Shown: one piece after another, positions 1 to 5,192 of the stretch | Position numbering within the stretch: the stretch's first letter is position 1 | How the letters are laid out: every line of letters begins with the position of its first letter | Origin: an uncultured Chloroflexota bacterium | Lineage (GTDB): Bacteria > Chloroflexota > Anaerolineae > Anaerolineales > Villigracilaceae | Reading direction: 5' to 3' | Length of the DNA stretch: 7,792 nt | Assembly: GCA_903837815.1 (NCBI GenBank) | Contig: CAILWD010000427.1 | Coordinates: 1 to 7,792, forward strand | The notes under the pieces: generated by a model | Told to the model about the DNA's origin: nothing | The model's database searches: none | What the model saw: only the letters and a program-made list of their open reading frames with translations | Position numbers and translations under genes: made by a program

Positions 1-821
1 CGAAACGCGCCGTCGAACAAAAACGCGGACTGGAACTCGTCCTGCTTTTCAGTCACCTGCATCATGACCACACGCAGGGTTTCCCGTTCTTCACGCCCGC
101 CTACTTCCCGAACACGCGCCTGCATGTTTTTGGACCGGGCGGCACGCCTGAAACCTTGAAACAGGTTCTGGAACGCAACCAGTCTGCCGAGACCTTCCCG
201 CTCAGTCTGCGCGATATGCCCGCCGCCAAGACCTTTGAGTCGGTGCGCGAGTCGCAGGTCATCATCTGGGATGAGGAAAAGGTTTGGGGCGGCGAATCAG
301 CTTCGAGCGCAAGCCCCGACGCGGTGGTCATCCGCATCCACAGATCGCACGCGCATCCGGGCGGAGTCTACGTCTACCGCATCACATGGCGCGGAAGGTC
401 AGTCGTGTACGCCACTGACACCGAGGGCTACATCGGCATGGATCGCAAACTGGCTGCCTTCGCGCGTGACGCCGACCTGTTGATTCACGACGCACAATAC
501 AACGAGGACCATTATCGCGGAGGACTGGCGGGATTCCCGTCCACACAGGGGTATGGTCACTCGACTGCCGCAATGGCTGCGGAAATTGCCGCCGCCGCCG
601 AAACGGGAGAGTTGATCCTGTTTCATCACGACCCCGCCTACACGGACGATATGGTCGCCGCGCAGGAAGCCGCCGCGCAAAAGTTGTTCCCTGATTCGCG
701 CGCGGCGTATGAAGGGATGGAAATCACATTAAGACCAGACTTCCGAAGTCAGTTGGGAGACTCTCCCATTGCAAAACCGAAACCAGACTTCGGAAGTCTT
801 CGGGATGGAAGTAAAATATGA
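1..821 (+). CDS. MBL-fold metallo-hydrolase, 5' end missing
   Basis: The reading frame is open from the window edge (first full codon at base 3) and gives 272 visible residues; the true start lies upstream. The metal-binding signature HLHHDH (HxHxDH) is at bases 54-71, followed by GFPFF. A second metal-ligand region, YATDTEGY, has its Asp at 417-419, and a later His is in LFHHDP at 621-635. The segment YGHSTAAMAAEIA just before it is typical of this hydrolase group. The protein is probably cytosolic and binds two metal ions; the substrate is unknown. HxHxDH proteins of this kind include phosphodiesterases, nucleases and other hydrolases. Its stop overlaps the start of the downstream Crp-type gene (ATGA, 818-821), so the two are probably one operon with coupled translation. 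The last 30 or so residues are encoded by a nested palindromic element and look like an added tail. The family call is firm, the specific activity is not. Confidence 0.9.
   Translation, partial: KRAVEQKRGLELVLLFSHLHHDHTQGFPFFTPAYFPNTRLHVFGPGGTPETLKQVLERNQSAETFPLSLRDMPAAKTFESVRESQVIIWDEEKVWGGESASSASPDAVVIRIHRSHAHPGGVYVYRITWRGRSVVYATDTEGYIGMDRKLAAFARDADLLIHDAQYNEDHYRGGLAGFPSTQGYGHSTAAMAAEIAAAAETGELILFHHDPAYTDDMVAAQEAAAQKLFPDSRAAYEGMEITLRPDFRSQLGDSPIAKPKPDFGSLRDGSKI
734..799. repeat. Nested palindromic element inside the 3' end of the MBL gene
   Basis: AGACTTCCGAAGTC (737-750) is the exact reverse complement of GACTTCGGAAGTCT (786-799). Each arm is itself almost a palindrome. A third hairpin lies between them: TGGGAG (754-759), loop ACT, CTCCCA (763-768). 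ACCAGACTTC also occurs as a direct repeat at 734-743 and 782-791. The whole element is read as the C-terminal tail of the MBL protein and stops just before the ribosome-binding site of the next gene. It resembles a REP-like or miniature palindromic repeat; it could also act as an mRNA hairpin separating the two cistrons. Confidence 0.7.
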
Positions 822-1525
822 TTCGCATGACCGAACTCAGACGAGACGATACCCGTCACCTGCTCTCGGACATCCACCTGTTCGAGGGTCTGACCACCCC
901 CCAACTGGACTGGATTTCGAAGCACGCCCATCGCCGCATCTTCAACGCGGGGATGAATGTGATGACAGTGGAACAGCCCGGTGAAGCGGTGTATGTCATC
1001 CTGCATGGGACGGTGAAGATCCACATCGAACAGGGCGAACGCGACGTGATTCTCTCGGTGTTGGGCAGCGGCGACCTGCTGGGCGAGATGAGCCTCATCG
1101 ACAGTGTGGGACGCTCGGCGAGCGCCATCACCCTCGAGAACTCGCTCATGCTGTGGATGGACAAGACCACCTTCAACTACATCCTCGATAACTTCCCGCC
1201 TGTGGCTCGCAATCTTGTGAAGATTCTCTCCGCCCGCGTGCGCCTCTCCGACCAGGTGATTCAGTCCCTTGCCACGCTGGATGTGAACGGGAGGGTGGCG
1301 CGCCAGATTCTTGCATTCGCCGAACGCTATGGTCACGAAATACCCGGTGGTACGCAAGTGCCGATTGTGCTGACACAAAGCGATCTCGCCGATTTGGTAG
1401 GCGCCTCGCGCAAGCGTGTGAACCAGGCGATGGTCTTTTTCAAGGAGCAGGGCTTGGTCAGCACCGACGCGAACGGGCGCTTCGTTATTCACAATCAGGA
1501 TGGGCTGGCAAGGTATTGCGATTGA
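818..1525 (+). CDS. Crp/Fnr-family transcriptional regulator
   Basis: A 235-residue protein with the usual length and order for CRP-type regulators. Residues 20-120 form a cyclic-nucleotide-binding beta-barrel; the phosphate-binding cassette is visible as GEMSLIDSVGRSASA, with GE at 89-90 and R99-S100, the positions that contact the cyclic phosphate in CRP. A long dimerisation helix covers about 120-150, and a winged helix-turn-helix lies at about 185-215 (LTQSDLADLVGASRKRVNQA). There is no N-terminal cysteine cluster, so it is not an iron-sulfur FNR sensor. The ATG overlaps the stop of the MBL gene, and GGAAG at 807-811 is a suitable ribosome-binding site; a second in-frame ATG at 827 is possible. 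Retained R-S and GE residues suggest it may bind cAMP or a related nucleotide, but this is inferred from family knowledge. A strong terminator follows. Confidence 0.95.
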   Translation: MIRMTELRRDDTRHLLSDIHLFEGLTTPQLDWISKHAHRRIFNAGMNVMTVEQPGEAVYVILHGTVKIHIEQGERDVILSVLGSGDLLGEMSLIDSVGRSASAITLENSLMLWMDKTTFNYILDNFPPVARNLVKILSARVRLSDQVIQSLATLDVNGRVARQILAFAERYGHEIPGGTQVPIVLTQSDLADLVGASRKRVNQAMVFFKEQGLVSTDANGRFVIHNQDGLARYCD

Positions 1526-1543
1526 GGTTTGAGAACAAAACAT

Positions 1544-1585
1544 AACTCACCCCGAAGTTAAGATTTCGTGGGTGAGTTCGTTTTT
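1544..1585 (+). terminator. Intrinsic terminator after the Crp-type gene
   Basis: AACTCACCC (1544-1552) pairs perfectly with GGGTGAGTT (1570-1578). The stem can be extended inside by CGAA (1553-1556) with TTCG (1565-1568), leaving one bulged base. The run TTTTT at 1581-1585 follows directly. It lies 19 bases after the stop at 1525 and ends the MBL-Crp operon. On the other strand the trailing T run is weaker, so stopping of the convergent AraC transcript here is only possible. Confidence 0.85.
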
Positions 1586-1593
1586 AAGGACAA

Positions 1594-1669
1594 TGGGACG
1601 CAGATAAACGCTGAGAACGCGGATTTTTTAACCCTTTTTCCGCGTCCATCTGCTCTCGTCAGCGTCCCA
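1594..1669. repeat. Inverted pair of a short dispersed-type repeat
   Basis: TGGGACGC (1594-1601) pairs with GCGTCCCA (1662-1669), and ACGCGGA (1617-1623) pairs with TCCGCGT (1639-1645) around an AT-rich centre. Read outward-in, each strand carries a unit of the form GGGACGC, then about 15 degenerate bases rich in GCAGAT and CGCTGA words, then ACGCGGA. The element fills most of the gap between two convergent genes. From memory, repeats with GACGCAGATAAACGC-like wording occur between genes in many environmental bacteria; no function is known to me. Confidence 0.65.
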
Positions 1670-1712
1670 GATTAAATTCGGGGGTCATCATGTTTATTTT
1701 GCAAACTGGATG

Positions 1713-2747
1713 TCAAATCCGGGGTATGGCGGAAAGCGACTGCTCCCGGTATTCTCTCGGCGTGACCCCGGCCCATTTTTTGAACGCCTTGCGGAAGACG
1801 CTTGGCTCGGAAAACCCCAGCAGGTAGGTGATCTGTTCCACTGTGTAATTTTCGTGCAGGTATTTCTTCGCCAGCTTCTCGCGAATGTCGCGCAGCAAGT
1901 CGCTGAAAACAACTCCCTCACTTTCGAGTCGGTTTTGCAGGGTGCGCACGCTGACCGCCATTTCCTTTGCCACCTTTTGAATCGACAGGCCGTCATCGTC
2001 CAGCCGCGAGAGGATGATTTTGGTCACGGTGCGGGTGTGTTCATCGTCCCGTTCCATTTGCGCCAGAAAATCCTGTGCGTATTTCTCGAAGCGCTCCAGC
2101 AGAGACGGGTTCGCCATGCGGACTGGCAGGTTGCCGATGCTCCAATCCAGCGTCATCGAATTTTCCTTTTGACCGAACTTGACCGGGCAGCAGAAGATGC
2201 GCTCATACTCGGCGGTTGATTCCGGCTTCGGGTAAATGAGCGTCACTTCGAGCGGGTTGATTTGGATGCCGCTCAACAGCCGCATCATGCGCACACTGCT
2301 CGACAGCGTGGACTCGTAGCAATGCCGCGACATCTGCGGCGCATGGGGCGGCGTAAAAAGCGCCATCTGCACTTTCTTGAATTTAACCCTGGCTTTGCCT
2401 TCGATCATGTTGCCGATGATACGCGAGTACTTCCCCGACTTTTCGAAAGCCTCTCCCAGCGTTTTGCAGTTCATCATCACATAGCCGAGGATCGACCAGC
2501 TTCCAGCTTCGGCAAACTCCCCCATGTGCAGACCAAAATACGGGTCGTTGACATATTCCGCTGCGCTGTCTTGAATCCGCAGGTAGGTGTCCACCGAAAT
2601 ATATTCGTCGGGAGATTTGACCGTCGCCGGGTCAACGCCCAAAGAACGGAGGAAGGCGTCCACATCCACGTTGAGCGAGTCCAGGTAAAGGGACATTTGC
2701 AAGAGAAGCGCCGTCGAGACGGTGATGGGTTCGGAAGAGAATTTCAT
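1713..2747 (-). CDS. AraC-family transcriptional regulator
   Basis: A 344-residue regulator of the class with an Arabinose_bd-type N-terminal domain (about residues 15-205), as in OruR-like proteins, and a C-terminal AraC DNA-binding domain. The first helix-turn-helix is at about 254-276 (LSIQKVAKEMAVSVRTLQNR) and the second at about 302-323 (YTVEQITYLLGFSEPSVFRK), followed by the family's conserved end region with AFKKWAGVTPREYR at 321-334. The length is normal and nothing is missing. The start is supported by AGGA seven bases upstream on the minus strand. It faces away from the membrane/flavodoxin operon beginning at 2891, a common arrangement for a regulator and its target. The inducer is unknown; relatives respond to small metabolites such as amino acids or aromatic compounds. 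Confidence 0.95.
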   Translation of the reverse strand: MKFSSEPITVSTALLLQMSLYLDSLNVDVDAFLRSLGVDPATVKSPDEYISVDTYLRIQDSAAEYVNDPYFGLHMGEFAEAGSWSILGYVMMNCKTLGEAFEKSGKYSRIIGNMIEGKARVKFKKVQMALFTPPHAPQMSRHCYESTLSSSVRMMRLLSGIQINPLEVTLIYPKPESTAEYERIFCCPVKFGQKENSMTLDWSIGNLPVRMANPSLLERFEKYAQDFLAQMERDDEHTRTVTKIILSRLDDDGLSIQKVAKEMAVSVRTLQNRLESEGVVFSDLLRDIREKLAKKYLHENYTVEQITYLLGFSEPSVFRKAFKKWAGVTPREYREQSLSAIPRI

Positions 2748-2753
2748 GCGGCA

Positions 2754-2781
2754 ATCCTAATTCATTTATGGAAACTGTCAA
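2754..2781 (-). promoter_or_regulatory. Possible promoter of the AraC-type gene
   Basis: On the minus strand a perfect -35 box TTGACA (plus coordinates 2776-2781) is followed after 16 bases by TAGGAT (2754-2759), a 4 of 6 match to a -10 box. Transcription would then start at or next to the ATG at 2747, giving an almost leaderless message. The same AGGA bases also look like a ribosome-binding site, so the two readings compete. The perfect -35 is the main support. Confidence 0.3.
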
Positions 2782-2790
2782 CAACGAGTT

Positions 2791-2806
2791 TGCGTAAAGC
2801 GTCACA
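2791..2806. promoter_or_regulatory. CRP-like operator candidate
   Basis: TGCGTAAAGCGTCACA matches the E. coli CRP pattern TGTGA-N6-TCACA at 8 of 10 positions (3 of 5 left, 5 of 5 right). Its centre is about 62 bases upstream of the start expected from the -10-like TATGAT at 2849-2854, which matches the spacing of class I CRP sites. The site sits between the divergent AraC gene and the membrane-protein operon. The DNA specificity of the Crp-type protein at 818-1525 is unknown, so this is a hypothesis. Confidence 0.25.
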
Positions 2807-2848
2807 TTTTTTGCAGGAAAGGTCATAGGCGATTGCGCCGGACAGGCG

Positions 2849-2854
2849 TATGAT
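2849..2854 (+). promoter_or_regulatory. Possible -10 box of the 2891 operon
   Basis: TATGAT matches the -10 consensus at 5 of 6 positions and lies about 37 bases before the start codon. No -35 box is visible at the right distance (TTGCGC at 2833-2838 is too close). A weak or absent -35 would fit a promoter that needs an activator such as the divergent AraC protein or a CRP-like protein. Confidence 0.25.
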
Positions 2855-2890
2855 TAGGCTTGGAAAATGCGTGTGTGAAAGGAAATAAAA

Positions 2891-3595
2891 ATGGTCGAAT
2901 CATCTCGAAAATCAAATTGGAAAAAACTGTATTCCATCGGCGGGATCGCCGCCCTGATTCAACTGGCGTCCATCCTGACCTACACCGTCGTCGTCGCTGT
3001 GCTGGGCGCTCCGCCCGCCAGTGTGGAGGAATATTTTGCCGCATTCCAAAACGCTCCAGTGGCGACCTTGTTTCGCGGCGACTTCCTGCTGATCTTCCTC
3101 GTCGGCGGGTATTTTGGGACTTTCCCTGCGTTGTTTTTGTCCCTGCGGAAGGTCAGCCTTCTGGCGGCGATGTTCGCCACCCTGTTTACCTTCGTCGCCG
3201 TGACCGTTTGCTTTGCGACCGAATCCACCTTTGCCTTGCGTCACCTTGCGGGACAATATGCCGTTGCCGCAGAAGTTCAACGCGTCCAACTTTTAGCGGC
3301 AGGCGAGGCGGTCATCGCCTCGGACATGTGGAACAGTTCGGGGGCGTACGTGTCGGGCATCCTGATGCAGGGCGGCGGGATCATCATTTCATTGGTCATG
3401 CTGAAAAGCAGGGATTTCAGCAAGGTGACCGCCATCGCCGGTTTGTTGGGCAATGCCCTCGATTTGACCCAGCACCTGCTTCATCCGTTTGCGCCGTCCA
3501 TCTCGGCTCCCATCCAAATGCTGATGGGACCGTTCTACCTCGTCTGGTTCCCCATGCTGGCGCGGGACTTCTTCCACCTGGCAAAGAAAGGTTAA
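2891..3595 (+). CDS. Multi-pass membrane protein, DUF4386-like
   Basis: A 234-residue integral membrane protein of unknown function. About six hydrophobic helices can be seen: roughly residues 14-38 (GGIAALIQLASILTYTVVVA), 62-84, 88-108, 152-172 (the GILMQGGGIIISLVML region), 178-195, and 205-225 (the PIQMLMGPFYLVWFPMLA stretch). A short cytosolic-looking, lysine-rich N-terminus precedes the first. The pattern of helices and the FSKVTAIAGLLGNALDL segment resemble DUF4386-type proteins, but I could not test that. AAAGGAAA lies 7 to 14 bases before the ATG as a ribosome-binding site. The stop is four bases before the flavodoxin-like gene, so the two are very likely co-transcribed. The divergent AraC regulator is the obvious candidate controller. 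No catalytic motif is visible. Confidence 0.85.
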   Translation: MVESSRKSNWKKLYSIGGIAALIQLASILTYTVVVAVLGAPPASVEEYFAAFQNAPVATLFRGDFLLIFLVGGYFGTFPALFLSLRKVSLLAAMFATLFTFVAVTVCFATESTFALRHLAGQYAVAAEVQRVQLLAAGEAVIASDMWNSSGAYVSGILMQGGGIIISLVMLKSRDFSKVTAIAGLLGNALDLTQHLLHPFAPSISAPIQMLMGPFYLVWFPMLARDFFHLAKKG

Positions 3596-3599
3596 TTCA

Positions 3600-4139
3600 A
3601 TGTCGAACAAAATTCTCGTCACTTATGCCACCTGCACCGGCTCCGCCGTCGGCGTGGCGGAGGCGGTTGGCAAGACCCTCTCCGAAAGCGGCTTGACCGT
3701 GGACGTGCTGCCGATGAAGGAAGTCAAAGACCTGACTCAGTATCAAGCGGTGGTTGCGGGCAGCGCCATTCAAAACAAACAATGGCTGCCCGAAGCCGTG
3801 GACTTCGTCCGCGCAAACCGCGCCGAATTATCGCGCAAGCCCTTCGCCGCCTTTCTGGTCTGCATGACGCTTGCGATGAAGAATGGCGAAAATTACCGTC
3901 CATTTGTGGTTGAGTTTCTTGCTCCCGTGCGGGCGCTGGTCAGACCCGTCAGCGAGGGGCTGTTCGCCGGCAGGCTGGACATTTCCAAAGTCCCCCACTG
4001 GCAAGCCCGCTTGATGTTCCGCTTGAGCGTGTTGTTCGGAGTCTGGAGCGAAGGCGACCACCGCGACTGGAAGGCAATCCGCAGTTGGGCGGAAAATCTC
4101 GCCCCGCGTTTGGCGGAGTCGAAACGCTTCGCGTCCTGA
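3600..4139 (+). CDS. Flavodoxin-fold protein (Flavodoxin_5 / HemG-like)
   Basis: A 179-residue protein with a flavodoxin fold. The FMN phosphate loop is at residues 8-15 (TYATCTGS) after the first beta strand KILV. The second conserved region VVAGSAIQNKQWLPEA (about 51-66) matches the GSA/W-LPEA signature of the Flavodoxin_5 group, which includes menaquinone-dependent protoporphyrinogen oxidase HemG. The C-terminal EGDHRDWKAIRSWAENL (about 151-167) is the other group hallmark. It probably binds FMN and transfers electrons, possibly near the membrane, as residues 136-146 are hydrophobic. A HemG role cannot be assumed: no heme genes are nearby and many proteins of this type are uncharacterised. 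It starts four bases after the upstream stop, with AAAGG as ribosome-binding site, and probably works with the flanking membrane proteins. Confidence 0.88.
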   Translation: MSNKILVTYATCTGSAVGVAEAVGKTLSESGLTVDVLPMKEVKDLTQYQAVVAGSAIQNKQWLPEAVDFVRANRAELSRKPFAAFLVCMTLAMKNGENYRPFVVEFLAPVRALVRPVSEGLFAGRLDISKVPHWQARLMFRLSVLFGVWSEGDHRDWKAIRSWAENLAPRLAESKRFAS

Positions 4140-4146
4140 CTTTCGA

Positions 4147-4173
4147 CCAACGACAGGAGTCGTTGGACTCCTG
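4147..4173. repeat. Overlapping double palindrome between two operon genes
   Basis: Two perfect 8-bp hairpins share bases and cannot form together: CCAACGAC (4147-4154) with GTCGTTGG (4159-4166) around AGGA, and CAGGAGTC (4154-4161) with GACTCCTG (4166-4173) around GTTG. The element begins eight bases after the flavodoxin-like stop and ends 14 bases before the next start, leaving AGGAG (4177-4181) free as ribosome-binding site. It has the layout of a two-state RNA switch, but it could simply be another compact gene-junction palindrome of the kind seen elsewhere in this window. Confidence 0.6.
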
Positions 4174-4187
4174 AATAGGAGAATCTT

Positions 4188-4826
4188 ATGGCTGCAATGA
4201 CTCATCTGGCTGTGGGGCTGGCGGCAAAGCGCGTCGCCCCGAAAACGCCCGTCATCCTTTTGATTTTGGCGGCGTATGTGATCGACATGATTTGGGCGGT
4301 TTTCTATTATGCGGGGATCGAAGCGCTGGCGGACGGAACAACGACCAATCCCTGGTCGCATGGGCTGTTCATGTCCTTGGTCTGGTCTGCGCTGATCGGG
4401 GGGATCGTTTTTGGGGTCAGCCGCAACCGCCGCGCAGGCTGGATCGCCGCCCTGCTGGTTTTCAGCCACTGGGTCGTTGACTTCATCTCCCACCCCATGC
4501 TGTTTGCCTTCCCGAACGACACCGGGTTGTCCCTGCTCTTCGACGGTTCACCCACCCTCGGGTTGGGACTGTGGCGCACGGAACTCGGCACAAACATCGG
4601 CGAGTATGGAATGCTCGCGGTGGGCGTCGTGATCTACATCCTGACCCTCGTCAAATTGAGGCGCGAGAAAAAAAACGCAAGGGTAGCCTCTTCATCCTCG
4701 TCGCCCTCCTGTTCGCTTGCCGGGCTGGCAGGCGTTGTGACAATTCTGGTCATGAATCAATTTACCAGGGTGTTCGCTTGTCATTCTGAGCGGAGCGACA
4801 CTTGCACCACACGCAAGTGCAGGTGA
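4188..4826 (+). CDS. DUF457-like membrane protein with damaged 3' end
   Basis: The 212-residue frame starts with THLAVGLAAKR and carries NPWSHGLFMSLVW (about 57-69) and SHWVVDFISHPM (about 95-106), a pattern of His and Asp residues between helices like the DUF457/YdjM group of predicted membrane metal-dependent hydrolases. Hydrophobic helices occur at about 20-45, 64-80, 84-102 and 140-155. Up to residue 160 (VKLRREKK) the protein looks normal. After the A8 tract at 4668-4675 the frame turns into ARVASSSSSPSC, whereas the -1 frame gives KRKGSLFILVALLF, a natural next helix. Further on, the zero frame is hydrophobic again (AGVVTILVMNQF) and then ends in CHSERSDTCTTRKCR, read from a dispersed repeat. 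The gene is probably frame-disrupted and truncated, or frameshifted, or mis-sequenced. It follows the flavodoxin-like gene by 48 bases and is likely in the same operon. Confidence 0.7.
   Translation: MAAMTHLAVGLAAKRVAPKTPVILLILAAYVIDMIWAVFYYAGIEALADGTTTNPWSHGLFMSLVWSALIGGIVFGVSRNRRAGWIAALLVFSHWVVDFISHPMLFAFPNDTGLSLLFDGSPTLGLGLWRTELGTNIGEYGMLAVGVVIYILTLVKLRREKKNARVASSSSSPSCSLAGLAGVVTILVMNQFTRVFACHSERSDTCTTRKCR
4670..4676 (+). other. Phased -1 slippery heptamer in an A8 tract
   Basis: A AAA AAC lies in the correct phase for the zero frame of the membrane gene (codons AAA AAA AAC at 4668-4676), the canonical X XXY YYZ site for -1 ribosomal slippage. It is part of eight consecutive A residues, also a hot spot for indels and sequencing error. 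A -1 shift gives a hydrophobic continuation and a stop at 4787-4789, for a product of about 200 residues. No convincing stimulatory pseudoknot was identified downstream. Confidence 0.45.
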
Positions 4827-4836
4827 GAATCTCTGG
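4778..4836. repeat. Dispersed-repeat remnant with an internal hairpin
   Basis: TTGTCATTCTGAGCGGAGCGA (4778-4798) followed later by GAGAATCTCTGG (4825-4836) matches from memory a widespread bacterial intergenic repeat whose usual form runs directly from GAGCGAAGCGA to AGAATCTC. Here the two halves are separated by a small hairpin, CACTTGC (4799-4805) and GCAAGTG (4813-4819). Its translation CHSERS at the end of the membrane gene is the familiar read-through of this repeat in unrelated proteins. It therefore marks the point where native coding sequence of that gene stops. Confidence 0.6.
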
Positions 4837-5104
4837 TTTCAGGGGTAGAGACCCTTCGCCAACGAAAGCCGTATAAAGGCCGCAGGCCTCTTGCTTTTCC
4901 ATGCCGATTTGCTTATGATGTGGTTTGGGAGTCAAGGCTTTTCCCTTTTTTCTCCAATACGGCGAGACCCGGCCTTCCTCCTTATTTTCTAAACTTCGTA
5001 ATTCACCAAGGCCCGGCTGTGACTGCAACATCGTAAATCCCGAAGGATGAATTCGCTGAATATTGTCATCGTCAGGCGCTTCCCCCAGGGAATTATACAA
5101 TTCA
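4837..5104. other. Unexplained stretch without a convincing gene
   Basis: This stretch is AT-richer than the neighbouring genes and no known protein is recognised in it. On the minus strand a frame is open from about 5150 down past 4840, beginning with TTG or ATT-type codons only, with residues such as GEAPDDDNIQRIHPSGF and GMEKQEACGLYTAF. Its lower-coordinate part folds into hairpins: AGAGGCC/GGCCTTT around TGC (4875-4891), CTTTCG/CGAAGG around TTGG (4853-4868), and GGGT/ACCC around CTCT (4843-4854, overlapping the previous one by two bases). In the first two, one base pair is G-U only if the minus strand is the RNA, and a mismatch on the plus strand. This could be a mobile-element remnant, a minus-strand RNA, or the leader region of the next gene. 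Confidence 0.35.
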
Positions 5105-5142
5105 CCCTCGCGAATATTATCCTTGAGGGAAGTTGTTTTTTT
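5105..5142 (+). terminator. Weak intrinsic terminator before the dehydrogenase gene
   Basis: CCCTC (5105-5109) pairs with GAGGG (5125-5129) over a 15-base loop, followed six bases later by seven T residues (5136-5142). The stem is short, so the call is tentative. It would separate the upstream operon from the dehydrogenase gene, which starts 51 bases later. Confidence 0.35.
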
Positions 5143-5182
5143 ACCCCCACAGATTTACAAAGCCTTTGGGGAATTTTAAAAA

Positions 5183-5186
5183 AGGA
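5183..5186 (+). promoter_or_regulatory. Ribosome-binding site fixing the dehydrogenase start
   Basis: AGGA, within AAAAAGGA, lies six bases before the ATG at 5193. The frame is open further upstream to a TTG at 5133, but those 20 codons lie over the T run and lack a ribosome-binding site. Family alignment by eye also begins right at 5193 (RYNILFQPIQIGP). Confidence 0.8.
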
Positions 5187-5192
5187 ACCGCC

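Noticed and set aside
818..1525. The regulator as an oxygen-sensing FNR
   Set aside because: There is no N-terminal cysteine cluster; the only cysteine is at residue 234. The CRP-type phosphate cassette is kept instead.
749..1543. A 264-codon minus-strand frame opposite the Crp-type gene
   Set aside because: It is fully antisense to a clear family member and shows no domain or plausible ribosome-binding site.
2860..3696. A 278-codon plus-strand frame overlapping the membrane-protein gene
   Set aside because: It is an out-of-frame reading, rich in Arg and Pro, overlapping two supported genes; the frames at 2891 and 3600 have proper helices, motifs and ribosome-binding sites.
3600..4139. The flavodoxin-like gene as hemG
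   Set aside because: The fold and group fit, but no heme-synthesis gene is nearby and specific HemG features cannot be confirmed by eye, so no symbol is given.
4762..5100. A 112-codon minus-strand gene
   Set aside because: It starts only at TTG, matches nothing recognised, and its last part runs through a dispersed repeat. It is described as an unexplained stretch instead.
5133..5192. An upstream TTG start for the dehydrogenase
   Set aside because: The extra 20 residues come from the T-rich leader, lack a ribosome-binding site, and extend beyond the family's N-terminus; ATG at 5193 has AGGA six bases upstream.
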